Positions 24,185-38,036 of a DNA stretch of 64,000 nt are shown here, piece by piece (positions within the stretch are counted from its first letter, which is position 1; every line of letters begins with the position of its first letter). The notes beneath the pieces were generated by a model, which did not search any database, was not told the DNA's origin, and was given only the letters and a program-made list of their open reading frames with translations. Location: assembly GCA_016702555.1 (NCBI GenBank), contig JADJDV010000006.1, forward strand, positions 372,001 to 436,000, given 5' to 3'. Source of the DNA: Burkholderiales bacterium. Its GTDB lineage: Bacteria; Pseudomonadota; Gammaproteobacteria; Burkholderiales; Burkholderiaceae_C. Position numbers and translations under genes: made by a program.

Positions 24185-24207
24185 AAAAAAGCCGCAGCGT
24201 GGCTGCG
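24185..24207 (-). promoter_or_regulatory. Terminator-like hairpin in the ompA leader
   Basis: On the minus strand CGCAGC (24207-24202), loop CAC, GCTGCG (24198-24193), then GC and six Ts. It lies 16 bases upstream of the ompA start codon, just before the ribosome site, where it could act as an attenuator or stabilise the processed mRNA. Confidence 0.55.
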
Positions 24208-24408
24208 AAAAATCGGACGCTTCAAGTGACCACCACCAAAAACGTTGAAGTTGATTGTGCCACACGTCCTTGCGCATTCTTAGCAGAACCCGCGCCGCCG
24301 CTGTCAGACAAAGCCCGAAAACTGGCGTTATGTTGCTTGGGCGCGACAACCCAAACCACCTAGAATCGACAGCTTATCCGCCGCGCGCCAGCCGACCTAT
24401 ATATATAT

Positions 24409-27060
<2,652 letters not shown>

Positions 27061-27064
27061 ACAC

Positions 27065-27637
27065 TTGAAATTGATTTCTTCCAAACTCGCGGTCGCGACT
27101 CTGCTGGCCACCGGCCTGGTGTTTTCAACCCATGCCCTGGCGCAGGACGGCAAGCGCGCGCTGGCCGTGAAGCTGGCGCAAATCCAGCTCAAGGCCGACA
27201 GCGGCGCCATGGCCGACCAGCTGACCGCCAGCGCGGTGCAACCGCTGATCGCCGCCTGGTCGCAGCGCCTCGACGAGACGGTGCCGCCGGCACGGCAGAA
27301 AGACGTGCGCGACAAGCTGGACGCCGAGCTGAAGAAGTTCACCGACAACACCGAGAAGACCATCGAGGCGCAGGTCGCCAAGTCGGCTGAGCCGGCGCTG
27401 GTGCCGATCTTCATGGAGAAGCTGACCGAGGACGAGATGAAGACCATCATCGCCTACCTCGAATCGCCGGTCAGCGCCAAGTTCCAATCGCTCGGCCCCG
27501 AGGCCGCCAACGCCTGGGCCAAGCGCGTCGTCGATGCCACCCGCACCAGCGTCGAGGGCGGTCAGAAGAGCTTCGACAGCGCCGCCGAGCGCATCGTGAA
27601 CAGCTCCGCGCCGGCCGCTGGCGGCGCCAAGAAATAA
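27065..27637 (+). CDS. DUF2059-type exported protein (TTG start)
   Basis: A 190-residue protein with a signal peptide (KLISSKLAVATLLATGLVFSTHALAQ) and a helical periplasmic domain with KLTEDEMKTIIAYLESPVSAKFQSLGPE, the typical DUF2059 ending. The start codon is TTG at 27065, supported by GGAG at 27051-27054 inside the end of gyrA. The function of the family is unknown. It sits between gyrA and pheA, where relatives often carry serC. Confidence 0.75.
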   Translation: MKLISSKLAVATLLATGLVFSTHALAQDGKRALAVKLAQIQLKADSGAMADQLTASAVQPLIAAWSQRLDETVPPARQKDVRDKLDAELKKFTDNTEKTIEAQVAKSAEPALVPIFMEKLTEDEMKTIIAYLESPVSAKFQSLGPEAANAWAKRVVDATRTSVEGGQKSFDSAAERIVNSSAPAAGGAKK

Positions 27638-27709
27638 ACAAGTCCCGACGGGACATGGGCTGGCGCGGCACCCGCGAGGGTTCGCGCCCTTCACGCGCTG
27701 GATCGACCG

Positions 27710-28816
27710 ATGAGCCAATCCCCCATTCAATCCGAGGCGCTCGCGCGGATGCGCGTGCAGATCGACAGCCTCGACGCGCAATTGCTGAGCCTGCTGAACC
27801 AGCGCGCCCGCGTGGCGGAGGAAGTGGGCGAACTCAAGCGCCAGGAAGGCACGCCTTTCTTCCGCCCCGACCGCGTGGCGCAGGTGATCGACAAGGTGCA
27901 GGCCGCCAACCCGGGGCCGCTGCAGAACCCGCACGTGGCCGCCATCTGGCGCGAAATCATGTCGGCCTGCCTGGCGCTGGAAGTGCCGCAGCGCGTGGCC
28001 GTGCTCGGGCCGCAAGGCACTTTCTGCGAGCAGGCCGCGCTCGAGTACTTCGGCAGCGCCGTCAACCTGATTTATTGCAACAGCTTTGACGAGGTATTCC
28101 ACGCCACCGCCGCCGGCACCGCGCAGTTCGGCGTGGTCGGTATGGAAAACACCACCGAGGGTGTGGTGGCGCGCTCCTTCGATCTGTTCCTGCATTCGCC
28201 CACGCACGTGGTCGGCGAGGTCAGCCTGCTGGTGCGCCACAACCTGCTGCGCCAGGTGAACGCGCTCGAGGGCATCGAGGTGGTGCTGGCGCACCCGCAG
28301 GCGCTGATGCAGTGCCAGGGCTGGCTCAGCCAGCACCTGCCGCAGGCCGAGCGCCGCGCCGTGTCCAGCAATGCCGAGGGCGCGCGGCTGGCCGCCACCA
28401 ACCCGGCCTGGGCCGGCCTGGCGAGCGAGCGCGCGGCGGCGCAATTCGGCCTGCACATCGTCGCGCACGCGATCCAGGACGAGGCCACCAACCGCACCCG
28501 TTTCGCCGTCATCTGCCTGCCGCAGACGCTGGCCATGCCCGAGCCTTCCGGCCGCGACTGCACCAGCATCGTGGTCTCGGTGCCGAACCGCCCTGGCTCG
28601 GTGCACGACATGCTGACACCGCTGAAGAAGCACGGCGTGTCGATGACGCGCTTCGAGTCGCGCCCGGCCAAGTCGGGCCAGTGGGAGTACTACTTCTACA
28701 TCGACATCGCCGGCCACCCGGCCGAGCCGCACGTCGGGGCGGCGCTGACCGAGTTGCAGGCGCAGTGCGCGTTCTACAAGGTGCTCGGCGCCTATCCGCT
28801 CGGAAGCGATGTTTGA
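27710..28816 (+). CDS. pheA: Bifunctional chorismate mutase/prephenate dehydratase (P-protein)
   Basis: Converts chorismate to prephenate and then phenylpyruvate, committing to phenylalanine. The 368-residue protein has an N-terminal AroQ mutase domain (ARMRVQIDSLDAQLLSLLNQRARVA, about 10-95), a dehydratase domain (VAVLGPQGTFCEQAA to NRTRFAVI, containing the conserved TRF triad) and a C-terminal ACT domain with the ESRP motif (MTRFESRPAKSGQWEYYF) for phenylalanine feedback. The gene overlaps tyrA by eight bases, and the pair heads the aromatic block with aroA. Confidence 0.96.
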   Translation: MSQSPIQSEALARMRVQIDSLDAQLLSLLNQRARVAEEVGELKRQEGTPFFRPDRVAQVIDKVQAANPGPLQNPHVAAIWREIMSACLALEVPQRVAVLGPQGTFCEQAALEYFGSAVNLIYCNSFDEVFHATAAGTAQFGVVGMENTTEGVVARSFDLFLHSPTHVVGEVSLLVRHNLLRQVNALEGIEVVLAHPQALMQCQGWLSQHLPQAERRAVSSNAEGARLAATNPAWAGLASERAAAQFGLHIVAHAIQDEATNRTRFAVICLPQTLAMPEPSGRDCTSIVVSVPNRPGSVHDMLTPLKKHGVSMTRFESRPAKSGQWEYYFYIDIAGHPAEPHVGAALTELQAQCAFYKVLGAYPLGSDV

Positions 28817-29681
28817 GCGCCTGGGTCTGATTGGCTGCGGCTTGATGGGCGGCTCGTTCGCGCTGGCGGCGCGGCGTGCCGGCCTGGTGCAGCGCGTGGC
28901 CGGCCACAGCAAGTCACCGGCCAGCGCGCACCGCGCGCATGAGCTCGGTGTCATCGACGAGGTGGCGGATTCCGCCGCGCAGGCGGCCGCCGGTGCCGAC
29001 CTGGTGCTGCTGGCCGTGCCGGTCGCCGCCACCGAGGCGACGCTGCGGGCGATCCGCCCGGCGCTGCGCCCGGACGCGCTGATCCTGGACGTCGGCTCGA
29101 CCAAGGCCGACGTCGCGGCGGCGGCGCGGCGCGCGCTCGGCGATCAGGCCAGGCAGTTCGTGCCCTGCCATCCGATCACCGGCCGCGAGGTGGCCGGCGT
29201 CGAGCACGCCGATGCCAATCTGTACCGCGGCACGCAAGTCATCGTGACGCCGACCGACGACACCCAGGTGGCGCGGGTCGAGCGCACCGTGGCGTTGTGG
29301 CGCGCGCTCGGTTGTCACGTCGTCGAGCTCTCGCCCGAGGCGCACGACGCCGCGCTGGCGGCGGTCAGCCACCTGCCGCACCTGCTGGCTTTTGCTTTCA
29401 TGAACGGCCTGCTCGCCCAGCCCGACGGTGGGCGCAGCCTGGCGCTGGCCGGGCCGGGTTTTCGCGATTTCACGCGCATCGCCGCCGGTGATCCGTCGCT
29501 GTGGCGCGATGTGCTGCTGGCCAACCGCGACGAGGTCGGCGCGCAGCTGCGGCATTTCCAGCAGGCGTTGACCGAGTTCGAGCAGGCCTTGGCCGCCGGG
29601 CGCGCCGATGCGCTGGAGCCCCTGATCCGCCGTGCCAGCGCGGCGCGCGCCGCCTGGGGCGGCCCCGCGATCGCGCGCTGA
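28809..29681 (+). CDS. tyrA: Prephenate dehydrogenase
   Basis: Oxidative decarboxylation of prephenate (or arogenate) for tyrosine synthesis. The 290-residue protein has an N-terminal Rossmann motif [23 protein letters not shown], the CHPITGRE segment and the catalytic-region His in SHLPHLLAF of the helical dimerisation domain. There is no ACT domain, so feedback control would act by other means. It overlaps pheA and is followed after 17 bases by aroA-cmk. No hisC gene lies between pheA and tyrA. Confidence 0.93.
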   Translation: MFERLGLIGCGLMGGSFALAARRAGLVQRVAGHSKSPASAHRAHELGVIDEVADSAAQAAAGADLVLLAVPVAATEATLRAIRPALRPDALILDVGSTKADVAAAARRALGDQARQFVPCHPITGREVAGVEHADANLYRGTQVIVTPTDDTQVARVERTVALWRALGCHVVELSPEAHDAALAAVSHLPHLLAFAFMNGLLAQPDGGRSLALAGPGFRDFTRIAAGDPSLWRDVLLANRDEVGAQLRHFQQALTEFEQALAAGRADALEPLIRRASAARAAWGGPAIAR

Positions 29682-29698
29682 ACCGTCTTTCGTCCCCC

Positions 29699-31696
29699 AT
29701 GTTTGATACTGATTTTCTCGACATCCCGCCACTCTGCGCCGTGCGGGGCAGCGTGCGCCTGCCCGGCTCCAAGAGCATTTCCAACCGCGTGCTGCTGCTG
29801 GCGGCGCTGTGCGAGGGCCGCACCACGGTGCGCGACCTGCTCGATTCGGACGACACGCGCGTGATGCTGCAGGCGCTGCGCCAGCTCGGCTGCGGTGTCG
29901 CGGTCGAGGGCAGCAGCGCCGTCATCGATGGCCTGGGCGGCCGGCCGCGCCAGGCACGCGCCGAGCTGTTTCTTGGCAACGCCGGCACCGCCATGCGGCC
30001 GCTCACCGCTGCGCTGGCGCTGCTGGGCGGCGACTACACGCTCTCCGGCATCGCGCGCATGCACGAGCGGCCCATCGGTGACCTGGTCGATGCGCTGCGC
30101 GTGCTTGGCTGCCGCATCGACTACCTCGGCCAGGGCGGCTATCCGCCGCTGCGCATCGGTGAGCCGCAACTCCGGCTGGACCAGCCGATTCCCGTGCGCG
30201 GCGACGTTTCGAGCCAGTTCCTGACGGCGCTGCTGATGGCGCTGCCGCTGGCGGCCCAGGCGCAGGACATCGTCATCGAGGTGGTGGGCGAGCTGATCTC
30301 CAAGCCCTACATCGAGATCACGCTGCAGCTGCTGGCGCGCTTTGGCGTGAACGTGCGGCGCGAGGGCTGGGCGCGTTTCGTCATTCCGGCCGGCAGCCGC
30401 TGCCAGTCGCCAGGCGAGATCCACGTCGAGGCCGATGCCTCGTCGGCCAGCTACTTCATCGCGGCCGGCGCGCTGGCGGCGACGGGCACAGGCCTGCGGA
30501 TCGAGGGCGTCGGCGAGCGGTCGATCCAGGGCGACATCCGCTTCGTCGAGGCGGCCCGGGCGATGGGCGCGCAGATCGACAGTGGCCCGAACTGGCTGCA
30601 GGCGGCGCGCGGCACCTGGCCGCTCAAGGCAATCGACCTCGACTGCAACCACATCCCCGACGCCGCGATGACGCTGGCCATGATGGCCCTGTACGCCGAC
30701 GGACCCAGCACGCTGCGCAACATCGCCAGCTGGCGCGTGAAGGAAACCGACCGCATCGCCGCCATGGCGATCGAACTGCGCAAGCTCGGCGCCACGGTGG
30801 AAGAAGGTACCGATTTCATCCGCGTCACACCGCCCAACGACGCGGCGGCCTGGCGCGCCGCGTCCCTCCACACCTACGACGACCATCGCATGGCGATGTG
30901 TGGCTCGCTGGCGGCCTTCAACTCGGCCGGTCTGCCGGTGCGCATCGAAGACCCAAAGTGCGTCGCCAAGACTTTTCCGGATTACTTCGAAACCCTGTTC
31001 GCCGTCGCCGAGCCGGCGGCCGCGGTGCCGGTGATCTGCATCGACGGCCCCACCGCCTCCGGCAAGGGCACGCTGGCCAGCGAACTGGCGCGCCGGCTCG
31101 GCTACCACTACCTCGACTCCGGCGCGCTGTACCGTCTGGCTGGCCTGGCCGCGCGACGCCAGCAACTGGCGCTGGAGCCTGGCAACGCCGCCGCGATTGC
31201 CGCCCTGGCGCGCGCGCTGCCGGTGCGCTTCGACGCCGACCGCGTCTGGCTCGGCCCCGACGATGTGAGTGCGGCGATCCGCAGCGAGGCCGCCGGCATG
31301 GACGCCTCACAGGTGTCCGCCTATCCCGCCGTGCGCCAGGCGCTGCTGGACTGGCAGCGCGGCTTCGCCCGCCTGCCCGGCCTGGTGGCCGACGGGCGCG
31401 ACATGGGTACGGTGATCTTTCCCGCCGCGGAACTCAAGGTGTACCTGACGGCGGACGCCGCCCAGCGCGCCGAGCGGCGCCATAAGCAATTGATTTCCAA
31501 GGGGATTGCTGCTAATATCGACAGTCTTCGCGCCGACTTGGAGGCGCGCGACGCGCGGGATCGCAACCGCGCCGCCGCGCCCCTTGAGCCCGCACAAGAT
31601 GCCCTGCTGCTGGACAACTCGCATCTGAGCGCCGAGGAATCGGTCGATCAGGTGCTTGGCTGGTGGCAGGCAAGGCAGCCGTTCCATCCGTCTTGA
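29699..31696 (+). CDS. aroA-cmk: Fused EPSP synthase / cytidylate kinase
   Basis: A 665-residue bifunctional protein. Residues 1-440 are 3-phosphoshikimate 1-carboxyvinyltransferase: [61 protein letters not shown] and [14 protein letters not shown]. After a short linker ([12 protein letters not shown]) the cytidylate kinase follows from about residue 442: P-loop [44 protein letters not shown] and [11 protein letters not shown]. The frame is continuous with no stop at the junction. The fusion links the aromatic pathway with pyrimidine nucleotide supply and keeps the ancestral aroA-cmk-rpsA order. A start farther upstream (29501) would overlap tyrA. Confidence 0.95.
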   Translation: MFDTDFLDIPPLCAVRGSVRLPGSKSISNRVLLLAALCEGRTTVRDLLDSDDTRVMLQALRQLGCGVAVEGSSAVIDGLGGRPRQARAELFLGNAGTAMRPLTAALALLGGDYTLSGIARMHERPIGDLVDALRVLGCRIDYLGQGGYPPLRIGEPQLRLDQPIPVRGDVSSQFLTALLMALPLAAQAQDIVIEVVGELISKPYIEITLQLLARFGVNVRREGWARFVIPAGSRCQSPGEIHVEADASSASYFIAAGALAATGTGLRIEGVGERSIQGDIRFVEAARAMGAQIDSGPNWLQAARGTWPLKAIDLDCNHIPDAAMTLAMMALYADGPSTLRNIASWRVKETDRIAAMAIELRKLGATVEEGTDFIRVTPPNDAAAWRAASLHTYDDHRMAMCGSLAAFNSAGLPVRIEDPKCVAKTFPDYFETLFAVAEPAAAVPVICIDGPTASGKGTLASELARRLGYHYLDSGALYRLAGLAARRQQLALEPGNAAAIAALARALPVRFDADRVWLGPDDVSAAIRSEAAGMDASQVSAYPAVRQALLDWQRGFARLPGLVADGRDMGTVIFPAAELKVYLTADAAQRAERRHKQLISKGIAANIDSLRADLEARDARDRNRAAAPLEPAQDALLLDNSHLSAEESVDQVLGWWQARQPFHPS

Positions 31697-31714
31697 CGGA
31701 CGGCGCTGTCCACC

Positions 31715-31740
31715 CGGTCAGAACCTTGGCGTCCTGACCG
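31715..31740 (+). promoter_or_regulatory. Leader hairpin between aroA-cmk and rpsA
   Basis: CGGTCAG (31715-31721) and CTGACCG (31734-31740) form a perfect 7-bp stem with a 12-base loop, 19 bases after the cmk stop and about 170 bases before rpsA. No T-run follows, so it is more likely an RNA-processing or leader element than a terminator. The 217-base leader would be the place for S1 autoregulation. Confidence 0.45.
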
Positions 31741-31913
31741 GTTCTCTGGTCCCACCCGGCTTCCCTCCGCGCGTCGAAGCGCATCGAGCCGGTGGGTGGT
31801 TCAACTCAACTCAGCGGTTCATCCGCAAACCCAAGCCTTTCGCCGCCAGTCTCTTAGAAACGATCGCAATGGTGCCGTCGTGAACCTGCGCGCGCGAAAC
31901 AAGGAAACCCTTC

Positions 31914-33593
<1,680 letters not shown>

Positions 33594-33599
33594 GTTCAC

Positions 33600-33711
33600 C
33601 CCGAAGCGCCTGCGGCGCCTCCCCTCAAGGGGCGCACCCAGTGGCCGGGCCAAGCCCGCTCCACGGGTGCGCTGGAATGGGACGGTGGCGCCGGCGTGCT
33701 TCGGAATGACC
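33600..33711. repeat. Palindrome-rich intergenic repeat between rpsA and ihfB
   Basis: Contains CGAAGCGCCTGCGGCGCC with CTCCCCTCAAGGGG, then GGGCCAAGCCC, and closes with GTGCTTCGG, an inverted echo of the opening CCGAAGCGC. Such CGAAGCG...CCCCTCAAGGGG blocks are frequent between genes in Comamonadaceae genomes. It may also terminate part of the rpsA transcripts. Confidence 0.45.
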
Positions 33712-33724
33712 TACCCTCTGCTCC

Positions 33725-34051
33725 ATGACCCGTTCCGATCTCGTCGAACTGCTGGCCGAGCGCTTCGGCCAGCTGACGCAGCGCGACGCCGATGCGGCCG
33801 TCAAGACCATGCTGGACGCGATGAGCGACGCGCTGGTGCGCGGTCACCGCATCGAGATCCGCGGCTTCGGCAGCTTCTCGATCAACCGCCGGCCGCCGCG
33901 CATGGGCCGCAACCCGCGCACCGGCGAGCGGGTGCAGATTCCGGAGCGGCGCGTGCCGCACTTCAAGCCTGGCAAGGCCTTGCGCGAAGCGGTGGGCGCC
34001 GAGCCGCCCGCCAGTGGCGATGAGGCGCCTGGCGGAGGGGTCGGCCGCTAG
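33725..34051 (+). CDS. ihfB: Integration host factor subunit beta
   Basis: IHF bends DNA sharply at specific sites in recombination and transcription. The 108-residue product has the HU/IHF fold: [34 protein letters not shown], and the DNA-inserting beta-arm with the proline-containing tip [28 protein letters not shown]. The C-terminal tail after residue 92 is Gly/Pro-rich and extra to the family. The position after rpsA is conserved. IHF may also serve the nearby integrase reaction at ssrA. Confidence 0.95.
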   Translation: MTRSDLVELLAERFGQLTQRDADAAVKTMLDAMSDALVRGHRIEIRGFGSFSINRRPPRMGRNPRTGERVQIPERRVPHFKPGKALREAVGAEPPASGDEAPGGGVGR

Positions 34052-34076
34052 AATCGGCGGGACCTGAAGACGATTC

Positions 34077-34361
34077 ATGAACAAGCTCACCCGGCTGCTG
34101 AAGTGGATACTGAAGGCAGCCATTTTTTTTGCCCTGTTCGCCTTCGCGCTGAACAACCAGCAGGACGCCACCGTGCACCTGCTGTTCGGTCACCGCTGGC
34201 GCGCGCCGATGATGCTGATCGTGCTGGCGGCGTTCACGCTCGGCATGGTGGTGGGCGTGCTGGGCATGCTGCCGGGCTGGTGGTCGCGCCGGCAGGCGCC
34301 ACCGACGCCGTCTGAATCGGCGCCGCCGCCACCGCTGTCCTCGCCGCCACATGGAGTTTGA
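34077..34361 (+). CDS. lapA: LapA-domain (DUF1049) inner-membrane protein
   Basis: The 94-residue protein has two membrane helices (WILKAAIFFALFAFAL and MMLIVLAAFTLGMVVGVLGML), joined by the NNQQDATVHLLFGHRW loop typical of LapA, and a Pro-rich cytoplasmic tail. LapA partners LapB in control of lipopolysaccharide assembly. It overlaps the lapB start by 11 bases, so the two are co-translated. Confidence 0.88.
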   Translation: MNKLTRLLKWILKAAIFFALFAFALNNQQDATVHLLFGHRWRAPMMLIVLAAFTLGMVVGVLGMLPGWWSRRQAPPTPSESAPPPPLSSPPHGV

Positions 34362-35511
34362 ACTCGACTGGATCCTGCTCGGGCTGCCGATCGTGTTTGC
34401 GCTCGGCTGGCTGGCCTCGCGCTTCGACCTGCGCCAGCTGCGCATCGACAACCGACAGGCACCCAAGGCCTACTTCAAGGGGCTGAGCTACCTGCTCAAC
34501 GAGCAGCAGGACCAGGCCATCGACGCCTTCATCGAGGCGGTGCAGAAAGACCCCGAAACCACCGAGCTGCACTTCGCGCTCGGCAACCTGTTTCGCCGCC
34601 GCGGCGAGTACGAACGCGCCGTGCGCGTGCACGAACACCTGCTGTCGCGCGCCGACCTGAGCGGCAGCGACCGCGAGCGCGCCCAGTACGCGCTGGCGCA
34701 GGATTTTCTGAAAGCCGGCCTGCTGGATCGCGCCGAGGACGCGCTGCTCAAGCTGGAGGGCACGCGCTTTCAGGAGCAGGGCTGGCTGACGTTGCTGGCG
34801 CTGCACGAGCGCGCACGCGACTGGCCGCGCGCGGCCGAGGTCGCGCACCGCCTGCAGCAGGCCGGCCAGGGCGACTTCACGGCGCGGCTGGCGCACTACC
34901 AGTGTGAGCTGGCGGCCAGCGCACTGAACAAGCAGCACGACCCGCAGGCCGCGCGCGCGCTGCTGGCGCAGGCCATCCATGATGCGCCCGGCGCCGCCCG
35001 TCCGCGCATCGAGCTGGCCGGTCTGCTCGCCGGCCAGGACGATATGGCGGGCGCGTTCGAGCAGCTGGCCGCGCTGGAGCAGCAGGTGCCGCGGGCGGTG
35101 CCCCTGGTGGCCAGCGAACTGGTGCGCATCGGCCAGGCCAGCGGCCAGCTGGCGCGCGCCGACGAGTTGCTGCAGCGCAGCTACGCGCTGGCGCCGTCCA
35201 TCGACGTCGCCGACGCCATCGTGCGGGCGCAGCTGGCGACGGGCGTGCCGGCGCGCCAGGCGCGCGAAGGCTATGTGCGGCACATGAGGCAAGAGCCCTC
35301 GCTGATCGCCGCCACCCGCTGGCTCAGCCACGAGGCCTTCGCGCAGGACGATGCCCATCCCGTGGTGCAGCGCTCGCTCGAGCACGCCGCACGCCCGCTG
35401 GCGCGCTACCGCTGCGCCGCCTGTGGCTTCGAGGCCCAGGGCTACTTCTGGCAATGCCCGGGCTGCCAGGCCTGGGAGAGCTTTCCGCCCAAGCGCATCG
35501 AAGAGTTGTGA
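34351..35511 (+). CDS. lapB: Lipopolysaccharide assembly protein LapB (YciM)
   Basis: LapB adjusts LPS synthesis by presenting LpxC to FtsH. The 386-residue protein has an N-terminal membrane anchor (WILLGLPIVFALGWLASRFD), several TPR repeats (from SYLLNEQQDQAIDAFIEAVQKDPETTELHFALGNLFRRRGEYERAV onward) and a C-terminal rubredoxin-type zinc domain with CAACGF and CPGCQAW. The length matches E. coli LapB (389). It is coupled to lapA upstream, and its stop overlaps the GTG of the asparaginase gene. Confidence 0.95.
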   Translation: MEFELDWILLGLPIVFALGWLASRFDLRQLRIDNRQAPKAYFKGLSYLLNEQQDQAIDAFIEAVQKDPETTELHFALGNLFRRRGEYERAVRVHEHLLSRADLSGSDRERAQYALAQDFLKAGLLDRAEDALLKLEGTRFQEQGWLTLLALHERARDWPRAAEVAHRLQQAGQGDFTARLAHYQCELAASALNKQHDPQAARALLAQAIHDAPGAARPRIELAGLLAGQDDMAGAFEQLAALEQQVPRAVPLVASELVRIGQASGQLARADELLQRSYALAPSIDVADAIVRAQLATGVPARQAREGYVRHMRQEPSLIAATRWLSHEAFAQDDAHPVVQRSLEHAARPLARYRCAACGFEAQGYFWQCPGCQAWESFPPKRIEEL

Positions 35512-36533
35512 ACATCAGCGATCACGGTCATTCCGCCGCGCTGCCGCGCATTGCGCTGATCGGCACCGGCGGCACCATCGCCGGCGCCGGCACGGCGCCC
35601 GAGGCCGCGGCCTCGGCGGCCTACCGCTCGGCCGTGGTGTCGGCGCAGGATCTGCTGGCCGCTGTGCCCGGCCTGCAACGGCTGGCGCGCCTGCAGGCCG
35701 AGCAGCTGCTGCAGATCGATTCGGCCGACTTCACCGACGACCAGCTGCTGCGGCTGGCGCGCCGCGTGGCCGCGCTGTGCGCGCGCGATGACGTGGATGG
35801 CGTGGTGGTCACGCACGGCACCGACACCCTGGAGGAGTCGGCCTACTTCCTGCACCTGACGGTGAAGAGCGCCAAGCCCATCGTGCTGACCGGCGCCATG
35901 CGCCCCGGCACCGCACCGGCGGCCGACGGGCCGGTCAACCTGCTGCACGCGGTGGCGGTGGCGGCGCACCCCTCGTCGGCCGGGCGCGGCGTGCTGGTGG
36001 TGATGAACGAGGAAGTGCACAGCGCGCGCGATGTCGCCAAGGTGCACAGCATGCGCCTGGACGCCTTCGCCGCGCCGCACGGCCCGCTGGGCACGGTGGT
36101 CGAAGGCGCGCCGCGCTGGTACCGCGCCGTGACGCGGCCGCACACCTTGCACAGCGAGTTCGACCTGGCCGCCATCGATGCGCTGCCGCTGGTGGGCGTG
36201 GTCACCAGCCACGGCAACATGCAGCGCGAGATATTCGACGCCTGGGTGGCGCTGGGCGCGCGCGCCATCGTGCATGCCGGTTTCGGCGGCGGCACGGTGC
36301 CCGACTACCTGAAGCCCGTGTTTCACGAGCTGTGCGCAAGCGGCGTGCCCATCGTGCGCTGCTCGCGCGTCGGTGCCGGTCCGGTGATCCGCAACGCCAG
36401 CTTCGACGACGACGCCTGCGGCAGCGTCGTCGCAGACGACCAGAACCCGCCGCGCGCGCGCCTGCTGGCGGCGCTGGCGCTCACGCGCACGCAGGAGGCG
36501 GGTGAGCTGCAGAAAATCTTCGATCGCTACTGA
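35508..36533 (+). CDS. L-asparaginase (type II-like fold)
   Basis: Hydrolyses L-asparagine to aspartate and ammonia. The 341-residue product carries both catalytic Thr motifs, ALIGTGGTIAGAG and VVTHGTDTLEES, plus KPIVLTGAMRP and VGVVTSHGNMQREIF. No signal peptide is visible, so it is probably cytoplasmic despite the ansB-like sequence type. The GTG start at 35508 overlaps the lapB TGA. An ATG start at 35454 would overlap lapB by 58 bases. A glutaminase side activity is possible. Confidence 0.88.
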   Translation: MNISDHGHSAALPRIALIGTGGTIAGAGTAPEAAASAAYRSAVVSAQDLLAAVPGLQRLARLQAEQLLQIDSADFTDDQLLRLARRVAALCARDDVDGVVVTHGTDTLEESAYFLHLTVKSAKPIVLTGAMRPGTAPAADGPVNLLHAVAVAAHPSSAGRGVLVVMNEEVHSARDVAKVHSMRLDAFAAPHGPLGTVVEGAPRWYRAVTRPHTLHSEFDLAAIDALPLVGVVTSHGNMQREIFDAWVALGARAIVHAGFGGGTVPDYLKPVFHELCASGVPIVRCSRVGAGPVIRNASFDDDACGSVVADDQNPPRARLLAALALTRTQEAGELQKIFDRY

Positions 36534-36641
36534 ACGCCGCTGCTGGCGTCGGCTTGGGCTGCGTAGCAGACGGTGCTCATCGAGGGCAGCACACCGGAAG
36601 CCACTGAGGTTTTCGTGTCCGGCGGTGCTCCGCTCATCTGT

Positions 36642-38036
36642 TCACGCCGACCGCTTCGCCAACAAGCGGCGGCGCGTTCGCTCGATGTTGTTGCGCAGTG
36701 CGAACAGTTCCTCGGCATGCGCCAGCGGCACGGTGATGCCGTGGGTGACGCGGTCGAGCGGGTCGAGCTCGGTGAGCAACTCGTCGCGTTGGCCCAGGCC
36801 CTCGTCCACCCTGACCTCGATCTGGCGCAGCCGCGCGTACCAGCGGAACACGCGGCGCCGCACGCGAAAGGTGTACAGCGGCGGCACCACGCGCGACAGT
36901 GGCAGCAGCAGCACGATCAGGCCGCCGATGACCAGCCACATGCGCTCCAGCAGATTGCTGGCCCAGAACGGCAGGTAGCGCTGCCAGAACGGCGGCGTGC
37001 CGTTGATGGCGCGGTCGCCCTCGGGGCTCACGGGCAGTTCGCTGGTGCGTGTGTTGGGAAAATCGCGCGCGCGATTGAACCAGCCGGCCTCACTGTGCAG
37101 CCCCTGCGCCGCCTGTGCGAACAGCTGGCGCAGCGCCGGGTGGGTGTCCTCGCGCGTCAGCAGCGAGGTGGTGGTGGCCAGCAGGCTGATGTCGTGCGGC
37201 GGCAGGTCGGCCGCCAGATCGACCACGCCGCGTGGCAGCGTGACGGATTGCAGAAACGGAAAGCGCCGCACGTAGGCCCCGGCCTGCGCCACGTCCATCA
37301 GCGCGATGCCGGGTGCGCGCAGCAGCTGGCCGACCACCGGCGATTCGGGCGCGGTGACCAGCGCCATGGCGTCGATCAACCCACCCTGCAGCGCCTCGGT
37401 GGCGGCGGCGGGCGGCAGCTGGCTCAGCACCAGGGTGTCGTGGCCGAGTTCGTTGGCCTGCAGCAGGCGCTGCAGCATGTCGGGCACGCCGCTGCCGGGC
37501 TGGTCGATGTTGACGCGCAAGCCCTTGAGCTGCGGCAGCGTGGTCAGCTCCATCGGCGGCGCTGCGGGCGTGCCAGGTTTCGGTCTTGCTCTGGTTTTCG
37601 CAGCGTCCGACACGGCGGGCGGCAAGGCATCGACCCGGTAGAACACCCAGATCGGTTCGTAGAACAAGGCCCCGAGTGAACTGATGCCGGCTTCGCCATC
37701 GGCTTTTGGGTCAGCACTGCCGCCGCGCACGAAGGCCGCGCCGGCCGTGCCCTGGCGCAGCGCCTGCAGGTTGGCGAGTGAGCCCTCGGTGGTCAGTTGC
37801 TGCACCGTGATGCCATTGCGCGCCAGCGCTTGCGCATAGCGCTGGCCGAATTCGGCGTAGGCGCTGCCCTCGGGGCCGGTGGCCAGCGCCACTGTCTTGG
37901 GCGGCTGCGGATCGAGCCACCAGTAGGCACCCACCAGCACGCCGACGGCGATCAGCGCCACCGGGCCGGCCGAGGCCAGCAGGTCACGGATCGACAGCAC
38001 AATCAGCGTGAGGGTGCGGCGCACTGGGCCGATCAT
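36642..38036 (-). CDS. TAXI-family TRAP-type solute-binding protein with C-terminal membrane domain
   Basis: A 464-residue membrane protein. An N-terminal anchor (SAGPVALIAVGVLVGAYWWL) is followed by a TAXI-type periplasmic binding domain (VALATGPEGSAYAEFGQRYAQALARNGI, then GTAGAAFVRGG, YEPIWVFYR, LKGLRVNIDQPGSG), then a second membrane helix near residue 380 (MWLVIGGLIVLLLPLSRVVPPLY) and a basic coiled C-terminal segment. TAXI proteins normally feed a fused TRAP permease, but none is adjacent, so it may act as a sensor-like receptor or use a distant permease. Its start overlaps the stop of the P1 peptidase (ATGA). Confidence 0.82.
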   Translation of the reverse strand: MIGPVRRTLTLIVLSIRDLLASAGPVALIAVGVLVGAYWWLDPQPPKTVALATGPEGSAYAEFGQRYAQALARNGITVQQLTTEGSLANLQALRQGTAGAAFVRGGSADPKADGEAGISSLGALFYEPIWVFYRVDALPPAVSDAAKTRARPKPGTPAAPPMELTTLPQLKGLRVNIDQPGSGVPDMLQRLLQANELGHDTLVLSQLPPAAATEALQGGLIDAMALVTAPESPVVGQLLRAPGIALMDVAQAGAYVRRFPFLQSVTLPRGVVDLAADLPPHDISLLATTTSLLTREDTHPALRQLFAQAAQGLHSEAGWFNRARDFPNTRTSELPVSPEGDRAINGTPPFWQRYLPFWASNLLERMWLVIGGLIVLLLPLSRVVPPLYTFRVRRRVFRWYARLRQIEVRVDEGLGQRDELLTELDPLDRVTHGITVPLAHAEELFALRNNIERTRRRLLAKRSA

